Origin: Plenodomus lindquistii
Lineage: Eukaryota; Ascomycota; Dothideomycetes; Pleosporales; Leptosphaeriaceae
Length of the DNA stretch: 64,000 nucleotides
Assembly: GCA_025504975.1 (NCBI GenBank)
Contig: JANUWI010000017.1
Span: 124,001 to 188,000, forward strand
Direction of reading: 5' to 3'
Positions 43,955 to 56,377 of the stretch are shown piece by piece; the first letter of the stretch is position 1, and each line of letters starts with the position of its first letter. Below the pieces are notes generated by a model. It ran no database searches, was not told the DNA's origin, and saw nothing but the letters and a program-made list of their open reading frames with translations. The position numbers and the translations under genes were made by a program.

Positions 43955-45773
43955 TTATAAAAGAAAATATTTTTACTAGTAATAGCCTATATAATATTAC
44001 TAATTTATTTAAAAAAATTATTTAAATTTTTTAGTTAACTAGCTTTAAAAACTTTCTAAGTTCTAGCTCTAATTAATACTAATAAATTTATTAATAATTT
44101 TAAAACTAAATTTTAAAAATCTCTAATTAACTAAAGTTTATAAATTTAAATTTCTATAGTATTACTAGTTTAGATTATTTTTAAAAAAAGTTATATTAAA
44201 TAGCGCTAAAGTAGAGATTTAAAAACTACTAATAATTTAATAGAATTAAAATTAAAGCTAATACCTATTTTTATTAATATATAATAAATTCTATTTTTTT
44301 AAAAAAAAAATAGATGTTATAGAAAGTTTATAAACTTAATAAATATTTAAAATATAGAAAATAACTAATACTAGCTAATTAAAAAATAATTAGAGTTAAA
44401 TAAAAACTAGATTTATTTTAGTAGAACCTAGAAATCTATTAGCTATAATTTTAATATAATATTATAGAAATAATAGTCTAGCTATATACTAAATTAGTAA
44501 CTTTATAAATAAAAATAAAATTTATTAAAAAAAAAACTTTATTTAATTTTATTTCTAAATTTATTTTTATTTTTTACTAAAGATTTTTAAATTTATTAAT
44601 ATTACTAGTTAACTAGATTATTTTTTAAAACTTTTTTTTATATTATTAAAAAGCTATGTTTATTAAAGTATACTTTTTCTATCTCTAAACTATTAAATAA
44701 AAAAAACTTTATTTATAAATAATAAAAAGCTTTAATACTAAATAGATTTAAAATTAATAGTAACTATTACTATTTTAAGTATATTTATATAGTACTAGTT
44801 TAGAGTAGTACTTCTAGTCTAGCTAAAAAGTATTTTAAACTCTAATACCTATTTAATAATAAAATTAACTATTTTTTTTTATAGAAGCTATAATAGCTAT
44901 ATTTAATAAATTCTTTATTATAAATAATAAATTAACTAAAGTATATAATACTTTTAACTAACTATATATAAAAAAAAATAAAATATTTTTTACTTTTAAA
45001 ATATATTTTTTAAACTATATTATAAAAAAATATATACTATATTTAAAATAAATTTACTATATATAAATAAAAATAACTTCTAGTTTATATATTTCTAGTT
45101 AAAATTTTAAATATACCTAAAATAACTTTTTTTTAAATATAATTAACTATTTTACTACTTTTAATATAAAAAAAAACCTATCTAAAAAAAAATTCTATTA
45201 GATTTTTTTTAATAGTACTAATAAGTTTTAAGCTAGAACTATAGTATAATCTAGTTTAAATATTTTTTAAAAAAAAAACTTTAAAAAATACTATACTATA
45301 TATAACTTTTTAAATTTTTTTATAATCTATTATAGTACCTCTATAGTAAATAATAGCTACTTTAGCTTTTAAAAAAGTACTAGATAACTACTATAACTAT
45401 AGTAAACTAGAATACTACGCTAATAAATATCTATTACTATAAATAAAAAAAATTATAATTAAAAATTACTTTAACTAATATTATAACGCTACTAAAGTAC
45501 TAGACCTAAAAAAAAATTAAATATAAAATAAATAGTAATAGAAGTATTATACTATTTAGAATTAAATTTAAAATATAATTTATTAAATTTTAATTTTTTT
45601 ATATCTACTATTTTATATAACCTAGGTATAGATATAAAACTACTATTATTTATTAATACTAGTATCTAAAATTTTTTTTTTTTAATTTATATATTATTTT
45701 TATTTTATTTTTTTTATTTTAAACTAAAGTCTAAAAGCTACTCTATCTAGTAATAGTTAAAAAGTTTAAAAAC

Positions 45774-45778
45774 TAAAT
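45774..45778. repeat. target-site duplication TAAAT (left of E2)
   Basis: TAAAT directly precedes the TG of the E2 5' LTR and is repeated at 53286-53290 directly after its 3' LTR. The uninterrupted target in E2 itself (48058-48062) also reads TAAAT. Confidence 0.9.
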
Positions 45779-46195
45779 TGTAATAAAGCTACATCCTATT
45801 ACAACAACAACCTTTAGCTATAGAAGCCCCTTTGTAAGCTACCCCTATCTTTCTCTATACAAGCTTATTAAAGATAGAAGACTATACTAACCTCTACCTA
45901 AACTACCTCTGTACTGTATCTAGTCTAGATTCTATAAAAATCCCTACTCTACTGTTACCTACGTGCTAATATAGCAGAGGAAAAGAGAGAACTCTATAAA
46001 AGCCTAGAACTACTACTAAGTCCTACTTTATATAGCTTACTTCCTTAATAGAACTGTAGAGGTATAATTTTCTTGTCCTTTTATACAAGGCCTATAAAAA
46101 TATAATTTGTTTAGCTTTTTAATCTACGCGTACTTCTATATGCCTTTAAACTAATTTAGATGCCCTTTAGCACTTTATATTCTTAAGCCGTTATA
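45779..46195 (+). repeat. LTR-2 (5' LTR of E2)
   Basis: 417 bases, TGTAATAAAGC to CCGTTATA. It still contains CAACAACAAC near 45800, where the other LTRs have TAATAATAA, so it is the least mutated LTR. The short terminal inverted repeat is TGTAAYA/TGTTACA in consensus. Confidence 0.9.
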
Positions 46196-47790
46196 TTATA
46201 AAAAAATCATCTCTCTACTAGTAACGGCCTATACAATATCGCTAATTTGTTTAAAAGGATTACTTAAATCCCCTAGTTAACTAGCCTCTAAAACCTCTCT
46301 AGTTCCGGCCCTAATTAACGCTAATAGATCTATTAATAATTCTAAGACTAGATTTTAGAGATCTCTAGTTAACTAAAGCCTATAGGTTTAAACTTCTGTA
46401 GCATCACTAGCTTAGATTACCTTTAGAAAAGTCGCGTTAGATAGCGCTAAAGTAGAGACTTAGAGACTACTAATAACCTAGTAGAATTAGAGGCAAAGCT
46501 AATACCTGTCCTTATTAATAGATAATAAATCCTGCTTTTTAAAGAATAAAAGGAAATAACTAGCCTTTGCAGAAAGCCTACAAACTTATTAAATGTCTAA
46601 AATACAGAAGATAACTAATACTAGCTAATTAGAGAATAATTAAAGTTAGATAGAAGCTAGACCTACTTTAGCAGAACCTAGGAATCTACTAACTATAACC
46701 TCTAATAACGCTGCAGAGATAATAGCCTAGCTGCGCGCTAAGTTAGCAGCTCTATAGACTAAAATAAAATCTATTAAAAAAAAAAACCTTGCCTAACCCT
46801 GCTTCTAGACTCGCCCTTATCCTCTACTAAAAACCTTTAGACTTATTAACGTTGCTAGTTAACTAGATTACTTTCTAAAGCCCTTTTTTATATCTTTAAA
46901 AAGCTACGTTTATTAGAGCGTACCCCTTCTATCTCTAAACTATTAGATAGGAAGGACTCTACCTACAGATAATAGAAGGCTTTAATACTAGATTAACTTA
47001 AAATTAATAGTAACTACTACTGTTCTAAGCGTGCTTACATAGCACTAGTCTAGGGCAGTACTTCTAGTCTAGCTAAAAAGTATTTTAAGCTCTAATACCT
47101 GTCTAATAATAAAACTAACTACTTCTTCTCTATAGAAGCTATAATAGCTACGTTTAATAGATACTTTATTACTAGTAATAAATAGGCTAAGGCACGTAAT
47201 GCCTTTAACTAACTATATATAAAAAAAAATAAAACTTTCTCTACTTTTAAAGCCTGTTTCTTAAACTATACTATAAAAAAACGCGTACTATATACAGAAT
47301 GGATTTATTATATGTAGGTAAAGATAACTCCTAGCCTATATATTTCTAGTTAAAGGTTTAAGCATATCTAGAATAACTTTTTTCTAGATATAATAGAGCA
47401 CCTTACTACCTTTAATATAGAAAGAAGAACCTACCTAAAAGATATACATTATTAGAACTCTTTTTATAATAGTACTACTAAGTTCTAAGCTAGAACTACA
47501 GTACAACCTAGTTTAAATACCCTTTAGAGAGAGACTTTAGAAAACATAGTACTATACACAGCTCTCTAAACCTTTCTATAATCTACTACAGTACCCCTAC
47601 AGCAAGCGACAGCTACTCTAGCTTCTAAAAAGGCACTAGGTAACTGCTATAACTGTAGTAAACTAGAACACTACGCTAATAAATGTCCATTGCCATAGGT
47701 AAAAGAAATTACAATTAAAAATTACTCTAACTAATATTACGACGCTGCTAAAGTACTAGACCTAGAGGAAGATTAGACAGGAAACAAGTA
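46196..47790 (+). pseudogene. E2 gag remnant
   Basis: The region between the 5' LTR and pol is dense with stops. Coding-like stretches can be seen near 47390-47450 (a stretch with LTTFNIERRTYLKDI wording). Near its end is the nucleic-acid-binding CCHC zinc knuckle at 47645-47686: Cys, Cys, His and Cys codons in CX2CX4HX4C spacing are all preserved. In E1 and E3 the same Cys codons have become Tyr codons. Confidence 0.75.
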
Positions 47791-47879
47791 GTTCTAAAAG
47801 CATTACGCTATTTAGAATTAAGTTAAAAATATAACCTGTTAAACCTTAATCTTTTAAAACTATTTTAAAGTTTCTATTT

Positions 47880-50800
47880 CTTTATATCTACTGTTTTGTG
47901 CAATCTAGGCGTAGGTGTAAAACTACTATCGCTTATTAATACTAGCGCCTAAGGATATCTCTTTTTAAATTTACGTATTATTTCTTTTTTATCTTCTTTA
48001 CTTTAAACTAAAGTCTAAAAACTACCCTACCTAGTAATAGTTAGAGGGTTTAAAGACTAAATTTTTTTACTAGTTATAGAATATATCCGTCTCTATATAA
48101 TTATAGACAGATAAAAGATTCTAAACTGTCTATTTGTTATACTTAATCTAGGAGCTTAGAATGTAATTATTAGAATGTAATAGTTAAAAAGGTTTAAAAT
48201 TCTACTAGATATAAAGAGGTCCTAGTTACAGTAGCTAGCTACTTACCCTAAAACCTATATCTCTACTCCTCTAATTCTTATACAACTCTATTAAAAAATA
48301 CTAAAAAAGCACGTTACTTTTAACATTAAGAGACGAGACGCCCTATGAGAAAAGAAGTTATATTAGAAGACTAGTAGCCTACACCCTTTAATTAATTACA
48401 TTTATAGAATTTTTAAAGCCCTATAATACTAGAATATCCCTCTAGAGATCTAAAAACTAGACCCGCTCTAAAAGCCCTTTAAAACCCCTTCTAGTCCCTA
48501 AGTCGCTATTATTTCCGCTAATACCTTCTATTTTAATATAAAAAAGAAAGAAAACAAGTTCTTTACTACTAGTCTATACAAGATTAACTAGATCTTTAAA
48601 GACTATAATAGAGAGGACGTCTAAGAAAATAACTGTTTAATCTAGAACTAACTCCCCCCCTACTATTAGCAGTATTAGAACGTATTTAGTTTATTAGCTA
48701 TAGAGAAACTACTAGAACACTAACTATATAACTACAAGATTATTCTAAATAAACCTCTACCTAATAACTTTAGCTCTCTGTATAAACAAAACACTAAGGA
48801 CTTAGAAGCTATTAAAAAGTACGTCTAGAAAAACTTATAAAAGGGATTTATAGAGACTAGTTACAGCCTCTTTACTTTCTCTATTCTCTGTGTCTGTAAA
48901 CCTAACAAGTTGCTCTATATCTATATTAACTACTATAAATTTAACTAGCTTACCTAAAAAAACGCCTACCTAATTCTAAAAATAGATAACTTACTAATCT
49001 GCCTAAGTAAGGCTAAAATCTTTACTAAGTTTAATATTTAAGCAGCCTTTAACAAAATCTGTATAGATCTAGAGTCTAAAGAATACACTACTTTCTATAC
49101 CTGCTATAGATTATATAAGTACAAAGTACTCCTTTTTAGTCTCTGTAATAGCCTCTCTACCTATTAAAGGTATATAAACAATATATTTATAGATTACTTA
49201 GATAATTTCTATATTGCCTATTTAGATAATATCTTTATCTACTCTAAAAACGTCTAGAGCTACTAACAACACATTAAGCTTGTTCTAGAAAGACTATAAA
49301 AAGCAGGACTACAAGTAGTAATTAAAAAAAGCGAATTCTACGTTACTTAAACTAAGTATTTAGGATATATCCTAACTAACTAAAAAATAGAGGTAGATCT
49401 AGAAAAGGTAGAAGTACTCTATAACTAGGTCTAACCTACTACTATAATAGGTGTTAAGTCTTTTCTAGAGTTTACTAAATTCTATAGACAATTTATCTCT
49501 AAATTCTTACGAGTAGCTAAGCTAATAATAGCTCTATAAAGTCCCTTAACTCTATTTGTATAGACTAAAGATTGTTAAAATAGCTTTAAAAAGCTAAAGT
49601 CCTTGCTTCTAGCAATCCTAGTCCTGTGCTACTTCAATTCTAATTACAATATAAAACTAGAAACTAATGCCTTAGACAGAGTAGTAGCTAGAATTATGTT
49701 TTAAAAACACCTAGATAGTAAATAGTACTCTATAGCCTTCTATAGCAAAACACTTATAGAAGCAGAGCTTAATTAGGAGATACATAATAAAAAACTATTT
49801 ACTATTATTACTACTTTTAAAAAATAGAAAGCTAAACTAACTTTAGTTTAGCACTAAGTCTAAGTATATACTAATTATTAATCCTTAGAGTACTTTATAA
49901 GCATAAAAGTTCTAAATTAATAATAAGCTAACTAGGCTAAGCTTATAGCCTTTTTTAACTTCTAAATTAAGTATACTCTAGGCAAAAGCAATAAGCGCGC
50001 AGACATCCTTAGCTAATAAAAACAAGATATAAAGGATTTTAAAGTAGCCTAATAAAATAATCGCTTCTTAGTCCTTTTTAACCTAGCTAGACTATATAGC
50101 TATATTAACTCTAAACTAGTAAAGTAATACCTAGAGTCCTCTCTATAAATAACTATCGCTTCTTTCTAACTAACTCTAATAATGTTGCTAGATTCCTTAG
50201 AGCTAACAGAAGCCCTGTTAAAGGAGAACTAATAGTTTTTTAAAAAAAAACGCTTTTTACTGCCTTTCTAGTATTAGGTAGATAACAGACTTCTCCTCTA
50301 TAGTAACTGCTTTTATATTCCTCTAGATTTACTACTCTATACATAACTTATTAAAAAGGCATATAATTAAATATTAATAGCTTATTCTAGTACTATAAAA
50401 ACTTACTAGTTACTTATATAATAATACTACTAGAAAAAGATAGAAGCTACCTATAAATAATACGTGCGTAACTGCGTCGCCTGCTAAAAATTCTATCTAA
50501 AACAGATCTAAACCTAAAGGTTCCTCTACCCTTTACTAATTCTAGAGAAACCTATATAATATTTTATAATAGACTTTAAATCTTTCCCTAAAAACTAACA
50601 CGGCTATAATTAGATTCTAGTAATTATTAATTAACTCTCTAAATAAGCAATTATAATACTGTGCTATAAAATAATAGACGCCTAAGGCTTTACTTAACTA
50701 TTTATATAATAGGTATATTAGTTTAGACATACTTCTAAAAGTATCGTCTCTAACTGTAGAGCCTAGTTTATTTTCTAATTCTAGTTTAAATTCTACTAGA

Positions 50801-51660
50801 TTATAGGTGTTAAAATATAACTCTCTACCGCCTATTATAAACAAACTAACAGCTAAACTAAAATTATAAATAAGTATATTAACTAACGCCTATAGCTGTT
50901 TATAACATACTACTAGAATAACTAGAGTAAACTTCTTCTACTTATAGACTAAGCCTAGATAACGCTCCCGCACGCGTTAATAGGAATAGCCCTGTACTAG
51001 CTCCTGTATAGTTCTAAACCCTAATAGAGCTAGAACTAGCACTATTTAAAAGCAGCTAATCCTATTAAGAAACTTAACTACTAGAAGGCTTATAATCTAG
51101 CTACTTAAATACACGACGCTTAGAAATAAGCTAAAAAGAATATAGAAAAGGTATAAAACTAAATGCGTTCTACTATTAACGCCTACTAACGTCCCGTTAA
51201 CTAGAGAATTAGAGATAAAGTCTATCTCTCTACTACTAACCTAGCAACTATAAAACCTAGCTAAAAGTTATCTAAACTATAAAAAGGTCCCTTTAAAGTC
51301 TTTAAACAGGTTAGGCATTTCTATAGACTTAAGCTCTCTTTAAGCTTTAAAATACACAACGTATTTACACCTAACGTCCTCTATAAAAATTCTAATAACC
51401 CTCTACTAGGATAAAAGGCTCTAAAGCTACTAGCTACCCCTATATAAGGCGTAGAGGAGTAGAAGGTTAAAAAAATCCTTACTAGCAAGCTTACTTAAAA
51501 TAAGCTAAAATATAGAGCTAGCTAGGTAGAATATAATCTAGACCTAACCTAGTATCTAGCCTCTAACTTTATAGGCTCCCTCTATAAACTACAAGACTTC
51601 TACTAGAAGTATTCTAATTATCTAGGACCTCTCTAGGTATTATACAGATAGCTTTAGGCA
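47880..51660 (+). pseudogene. E2 pol remnant: protease, RT, RNase H, integrase, chromodomain-like
   Basis: Stop-riddled but readable in register. A protease site of LIDTGA type is seen at about 47932-47950, as LINTSA with Asp changed to Asn. The RT catalytic box at 49219-49230 reads YLDN (family YLDD). The first RNase H acidic site at about 49660-49678 reads ETNA in place of ETDA. The integrase H2C2 finger keeps its CVAC pair at 50473-50484. The DDE core follows at about 50550-51000. A chromodomain-like end lies at about 51500-51640 (YRAS...VEYN...LASNF). Most changes are Asp to Asn and Gln or Trp to stop, as expected from RIP. Confidence 0.8.
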
Positions 51661-51859
51661 TAGAAAAAAAAAGTAGAGAATATATTATAGTTAGTAGATA
51701 ATTATGTTTTATAAGCCTAATAGTTTTTCTATTATTAATATATAAAGATCGCAGCTAATATACAAGACTAGTGTATAGCCTTTACTAATAAGACCCTTAG
51801 CCTAGCAAGCTAACTATTATAGATAGGTATAGAAGCCTTTTAGAACCTACCTATCTACT

Positions 51860-52380
51860 ACTATAACCCTTTAACCTCTACTTTACTATTAGAGGCGTTA
51901 CGCACTTTACCTAACTTAAAGTTTTTAGCGCCTCTACGCTTTAAGAACTTCCTGTTAGGCCTACAAACAGGCCTGCGTTTCCTTTTACTACTAGAAAAAC
52001 CTAGAGCCTCTCTAGAAAGAGCGGTAACTAAAGCTACTACGTCCTTCTAGAGAAGCTGCATCTCCTAGCGCAAGTCTAAAACCTCCTTGCGTAGGCCCTA
52101 AAGCTCTTTCTATTATACGTAGTAACTTGCTAGTATTACATTAGTCGCGCTAAAGCTAGTAACCTACGCAGTCGCTACCTGCACTATAGAAGCTAACGTT
52201 TTTACAGCTAAGCTAGCCGCAGCTTTTGCATCTACTAGTTTAGCCTTAAACTTTTTTACTTTATCTTTATTAGCTAGTATAGCCCGCGCAGCAAGGCCTT
52301 TAAAATCGCAAAGCGCCGCTATAACTTAGTTGCATTCTAGTCCTATATACACAGGCACCTAAAAGGGTTAGAAAAAGCTC
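51860..52380 (-). pseudogene. antisense ORF remnant in E2 between pol and 3' LTR
   Basis: On the minus strand from about 52380 to 51860 one frame stays coding-like for about 170 codons, interrupted only by TAG/TAA/TAG-type stops that could each have been Gln or Trp codons. It contains VPVYIGLECN, then an Ala/Lys-rich, probably coiled-coil part (KGLAARAILANKDKVKKFK and LVDAKAAASLAVKTLASIV), then SREALGFSSSKRKRRPVCRP, a basic NLS-like tail. It does not resemble gag or pol. Copy E3 has the same region at about 62030-62470, more mutated. Function unknown. Confidence 0.5.
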
Positions 52381-52854
52381 TAAGCTAGTAAAAGAGGACA
52401 GTTACTTACTAGTTTGTATTTTTTATTTAGAAGTGTGTAATAAGCATACTTCTTTAAACCCGCTAACTTAAATAAATACGTAAAGTTAAATTTACTATAG
52501 GACTAGGCCTAGACAGAGCGCAAGTAAAAAACCTAATAGGCTAAAAAGTATGCACCTAGAGGTACAGGAATAGGCATCTTTATAAAGGCTATTTAGCGTT
52601 AGTATTAGAGGCAACGACAAGCAGTAACAGGGTACGTATAATAGAGGTATAGAGTATAAAAAGTAAAAAAAAATTATAATAATTAAAAAATTATTATATC
52701 CTGCTAGGGTAACTGCTAGATTTAGTAGTTGTTATAACAATTGTTAATAAATAGTAAATAGAAAGTTACATTTACTTTAATAAAATAATAATTCTAGGAC
52801 GGACTCTATACAGAGGTTATACAGAGGACACTTAGATATAGAACTATCTAATTC

Positions 52855-52868
52855 AAGGCGGGGGGTAA
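52855..52868 (+). other. polypurine tract of E2
   Basis: AAGGCGGGGGGTAA directly precedes the 3' LTR, in the place of the plus-strand priming site. E3 has the equivalent AAAGTAGAGGGTAA at 62963-62976. Confidence 0.75.
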
Positions 52869-53285
52869 TGTAACAAAGCTATATCCTATTATAATAATAA
52901 CTTTTAGCTATAGGAGCCCCCTTGTAAGCTACCCCTATCTTTCCCTATATAAGTTTATTAAAAATAGGAGACTATACTAACCTCTATCTAAACTACCTCT
53001 ATACTGTACCTAGTCTAGATTCTACAAGAATCTCTACTCTACTATTACCTACGTGCTAACACAGTAGAGGAAAGGAGAGAACCCTATAAAGGCCTAGAAC
53101 TACTACTAAGTTCTACTCTATATAGCTTGCTTCCTTAATAGAACTGTAGAGGTATAATTTTCTTATCCTTTTATATAAAGCCTATAAAAATATAATTTAT
53201 TTAGCTTTTTAATCCGCGCGCACTTCTATATGCTTTTAAGCTAATTTAGATGCCCTTTAGCACTTTATGTTCTTAAGCTGTTACA
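52869..53285 (+). repeat. LTR-3 (3' LTR of E2)
   Basis: 417 bases with intact termini TGTAACA...TGTTACA. It differs from LTR-2 mainly by transitions, for example TAATAATAA where LTR-2 has CAACAACAA. Confidence 0.92.
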
Positions 53286-55960
53286 TAAATCTTTTTACTA
53301 GTTATAGAATATATCTATCTCTATATAATTATAAATAGATAAAAAATTCTAAACTATTTATTTATTATACTAGATCTAGAAATTTAGAATATAATTATTA
53401 GAATATAATAGTTTAAAAAGTTTAAAATTCTACTAAATATAGAAAGGTTCTAGTTCTAGTAGCTTACTATTTACTTTAAAATTTATATCTCTAGTTCTTT
53501 AATTTCTATATAACTCTATTAAAAAATACTAAAAAAGTATATAATTTCTAATATTAAAAAATAAAACGCTTTATAAAAAAAATTTATTTTAGAAAACTAG
53601 TAGTCTATACTTTTTAATTAATTATATTTATAGAATTTTTAAAGCTTTATAATACTAGAATATTTTTCTAGAATTATAAAAATTAGACATATTTTAAAAA
53701 CTTTTTAAAAACTTTTCTAGTCGCTAAGTTACTACTATTTCTACTAATACTTTCTATTTTAATATAAAAAAAATGTTTTTTTACTACTAGTCTATATAAA
53801 ACTAACTAGATCTTTAAAAACTATAATAAAAAAAATTTTTAAAAAAATAACTATTTAATCTAGTACTAACTTTTTTTCTACTACTAGTAGTATTAAAATA
53901 TATTTAGTTTACTAGCTATAAAAAAAGTACTAAAATACTAACTAAATAATTATAAAATTATTCTAAATAAAGTTTTATTTAATAACTTTAGCTTTTTATA
54001 TAAATAAAAAACTAAAAATTAAAAAGCTATTAAAAAGTACATCTAGAAAAATTTATAAAAAAAATTTCTAAAAACTAGTTATAGCCTTTTTACTTTCTCT
54101 ACTCTTTATATTTATAAATCTAATAAATTACTCTATATCTATATTAACTACTATATATTTAACTAGCTTACCTAAAAAACTACCTATTTAATTTTAAAAA
54201 TAGATAACTTATTAATCTGTTTAAATAAAGCTAAATTTTTACTAAATTTAATATTTATATAGCTTTTAATAAAATCTATATAAATCTAGAGTTTAAAGAA
54301 TATACTATTTTCTATACCTACTAGAAATTATATAAGTATAAAATACTTCTTTTTAGCTTTTATAATAGCCTCTTTATCTATTAAAGGTATATAAATAATA
54401 TATTTATAGATTATTTAGATAATTTCTATATTTTCTATTTAGATAATATTTTTCTTTATTTTAAAAATATTTAGAGCTACTAATAATATATTAATTTACT
54501 CTAGAAAAACTATAAAAAGTAAAACTATAAATAGTAATTTAAAAAAGTAAATTCTATATTATTTAACCTAAATATTTAAAATATCTTCTAATTAATAAAA
54601 AAATAAAAATAGAATTAAAAAAAGTAAAAATACTTTATTACTAGGTCTAATCTACTACTATAATAGGTATTAAATTTTTTCTAGAGTTTACTAAATTTTA
54701 TAAATAATTTATTTCTAAATTTTTATAAGTAGCTAAACTAATAATAGCTCTATAAATTTTTTTAACTCTATTTATATAAACTAAAAATTACTAAAATAGC
54801 TTTAAAAAGCTAAAATTTTTATTTTTAGTAATTTTTGTTCTATACTACTTTAATTCTAATTATAATACAAAACTAGAAACTAATACTTTAGATTAAGTAG
54901 TAGCTAGAATTATATTTTAAAAATATTTAGATAGTAATTAGTATTCTATAGCTTTTTATAGTAAAATACTTACTAAAATAAAGCTTAATTAAAAAATATA
55001 TAATAAAAAGCTATTTACTATTATTACTACTTTAAAAAAATAAAAAGCTAAACTAATTTTAGTTTAGTACTAAATCTAAATATATACTAATTATTAATTT
55101 TTAAAATATTTTATAAATATAAAAGTTTTAAATTAATAATAAACTAACTAGGCTAAGTTTATAGTTTTTTTTTACTTCTAAATTAAATATACTTTAGGTA
55201 AAAGTAATAAATATATAGATATTTTTAGTTACTAAAAATAAAATATAAATGTTTTTAAAATAGCCTAGTAAAATAACTATTCTATAATTTTTTTTAATTT
55301 TACTAGATAATATAGTTATATTAGCTCTAAACTAGTAAAATAATACCTAGAGTTTTTTTTATAAATAACTATTATTTTTTTCTAACTAACTTTAATAATA
55401 TTACTAGATTTTTTAGAACTAATAAAAGCTCTATTAAAAAAAAACTAATAGTTTTTTAAAAAATAACCTTTTTTACTACTTTTTTAGTATTAAATAGATA
55501 ATAGACTTTTTTTTATAATAACTACTTTTATATCTTTATAGATTCTCTACTCTATATTTAACTTATTAGAGAGGTATATAATTAAATATTTATAGTCTAT
55601 TCTAATACTATAAAAATTTACTAGTTACTTATATAATAATATTACTAAAAAAAAATAAAACCTATTTATAAATAATATATATATAAATACATTACTTACT
55701 AAAAATTTTATTTAAAATAGATTTAAATATAAAAGTTTTTTTATTTTTTACTAATTCTAAAGAAATCTATATAATATTTAATAATAAACTTTAAATTCTT
55801 TTTTAAAAACTAATATAGCTATAATTAGATTTTAGTAATTATTAATTAATTTTCTAAATAAATAATTATAATACTATACTATAAAATAATAAATATTTAA
55901 AACTTTATTTAACTATTTATATAATAGATATACTAGTTTAAATATACCTTTAAAAGTATT
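53286..55960 (+). mobile_element. Ty3/Gypsy element copy E1, continuation after E2
   Basis: It begins with the duplicated TAAAT and continues E1 from protease through RT (YLDN-type box near 54440) and RNase H into the integrase core. There it stops at TTAAAAGTATT, where E3 begins. It is colinear with E2 from 48058 to about 50745 and with E3 from about 58230 to 60910. No 3' LTR of E1 is present in the window. Confidence 0.88.
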
Positions 55961-56377
55961 TGTAATAAAGCTATATTCTATTATAATAATAACCTTTAGC
56001 TACAGGAGCTTTTTTATAAGCTACCTCTATCTTTCCCTATATAAGTTTATTAAAGATAGAAGACTATACTAACCTCTACCTAAACTACCTCTATACTATA
56101 CCTAGTCTAGATTCTATAAAAATCTCTACTCTACTGTTACCTACGTGCTAATATAGTAGAGAAAAAAAAAGAACTTTATAAAGGCCTAGAACTACTACTA
56201 AGTTCTACTCTATATAGCTTACTTTTTTAATAAAACTGTAAAAGTATAATTTTTTTATCTTTTTATATAAAGCCTATAAAAATATAATTTATTTAGCTTT
56301 TTAATCTGCGCGCACTTTTATATACCTTTAAGCTAATTTAAACGCTTTTTAGCACTTTATATTCTTAAGCTATTATA
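55961..56377 (+). repeat. LTR-4 (5' LTR of E3)
   Basis: 417 bases, TGTAATAAAGC to GCTATTATA, colinear with the other LTRs, with intact TG start. Confidence 0.9.

Larger units (their letters stand above)
43541..45778 (+). mobile_element. Ty3/Gypsy element copy E1, 5' part
   Basis: It starts with an LTR at 43541 and runs through gag to the protease region, where copy E2 interrupts it at TAAAT (45774-45778). It is colinear with E2 45779-48062 but with nearly all CpA changed to TpA. The zinc-knuckle site (about 45380-45425) has lost its cysteines to TAT/TAC codons. It is the oldest and most mutated of the three copies. Confidence 0.88.
45779..53285 (+). mobile_element. full-length Ty3/Gypsy (chromovirus-like) LTR retrotransposon, copy E2
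   Basis: 7507 bases with two 417-bp LTRs (45779-46195 and 52869-53285), a polypurine tract and a 5-bp TAAAT duplication. Inside are gag with a CCHC knuckle, then pol in the order protease, RT, RNase H, integrase and chromodomain-like end, the Ty3/Gypsy order. An antisense frame lies between pol and the 3' LTR. Every frame carries many TAA/TAG stops, so it is inactive, but it keeps far more C and G than E1 and E3. It is inserted in E1, in the same orientation. Confidence 0.92.
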
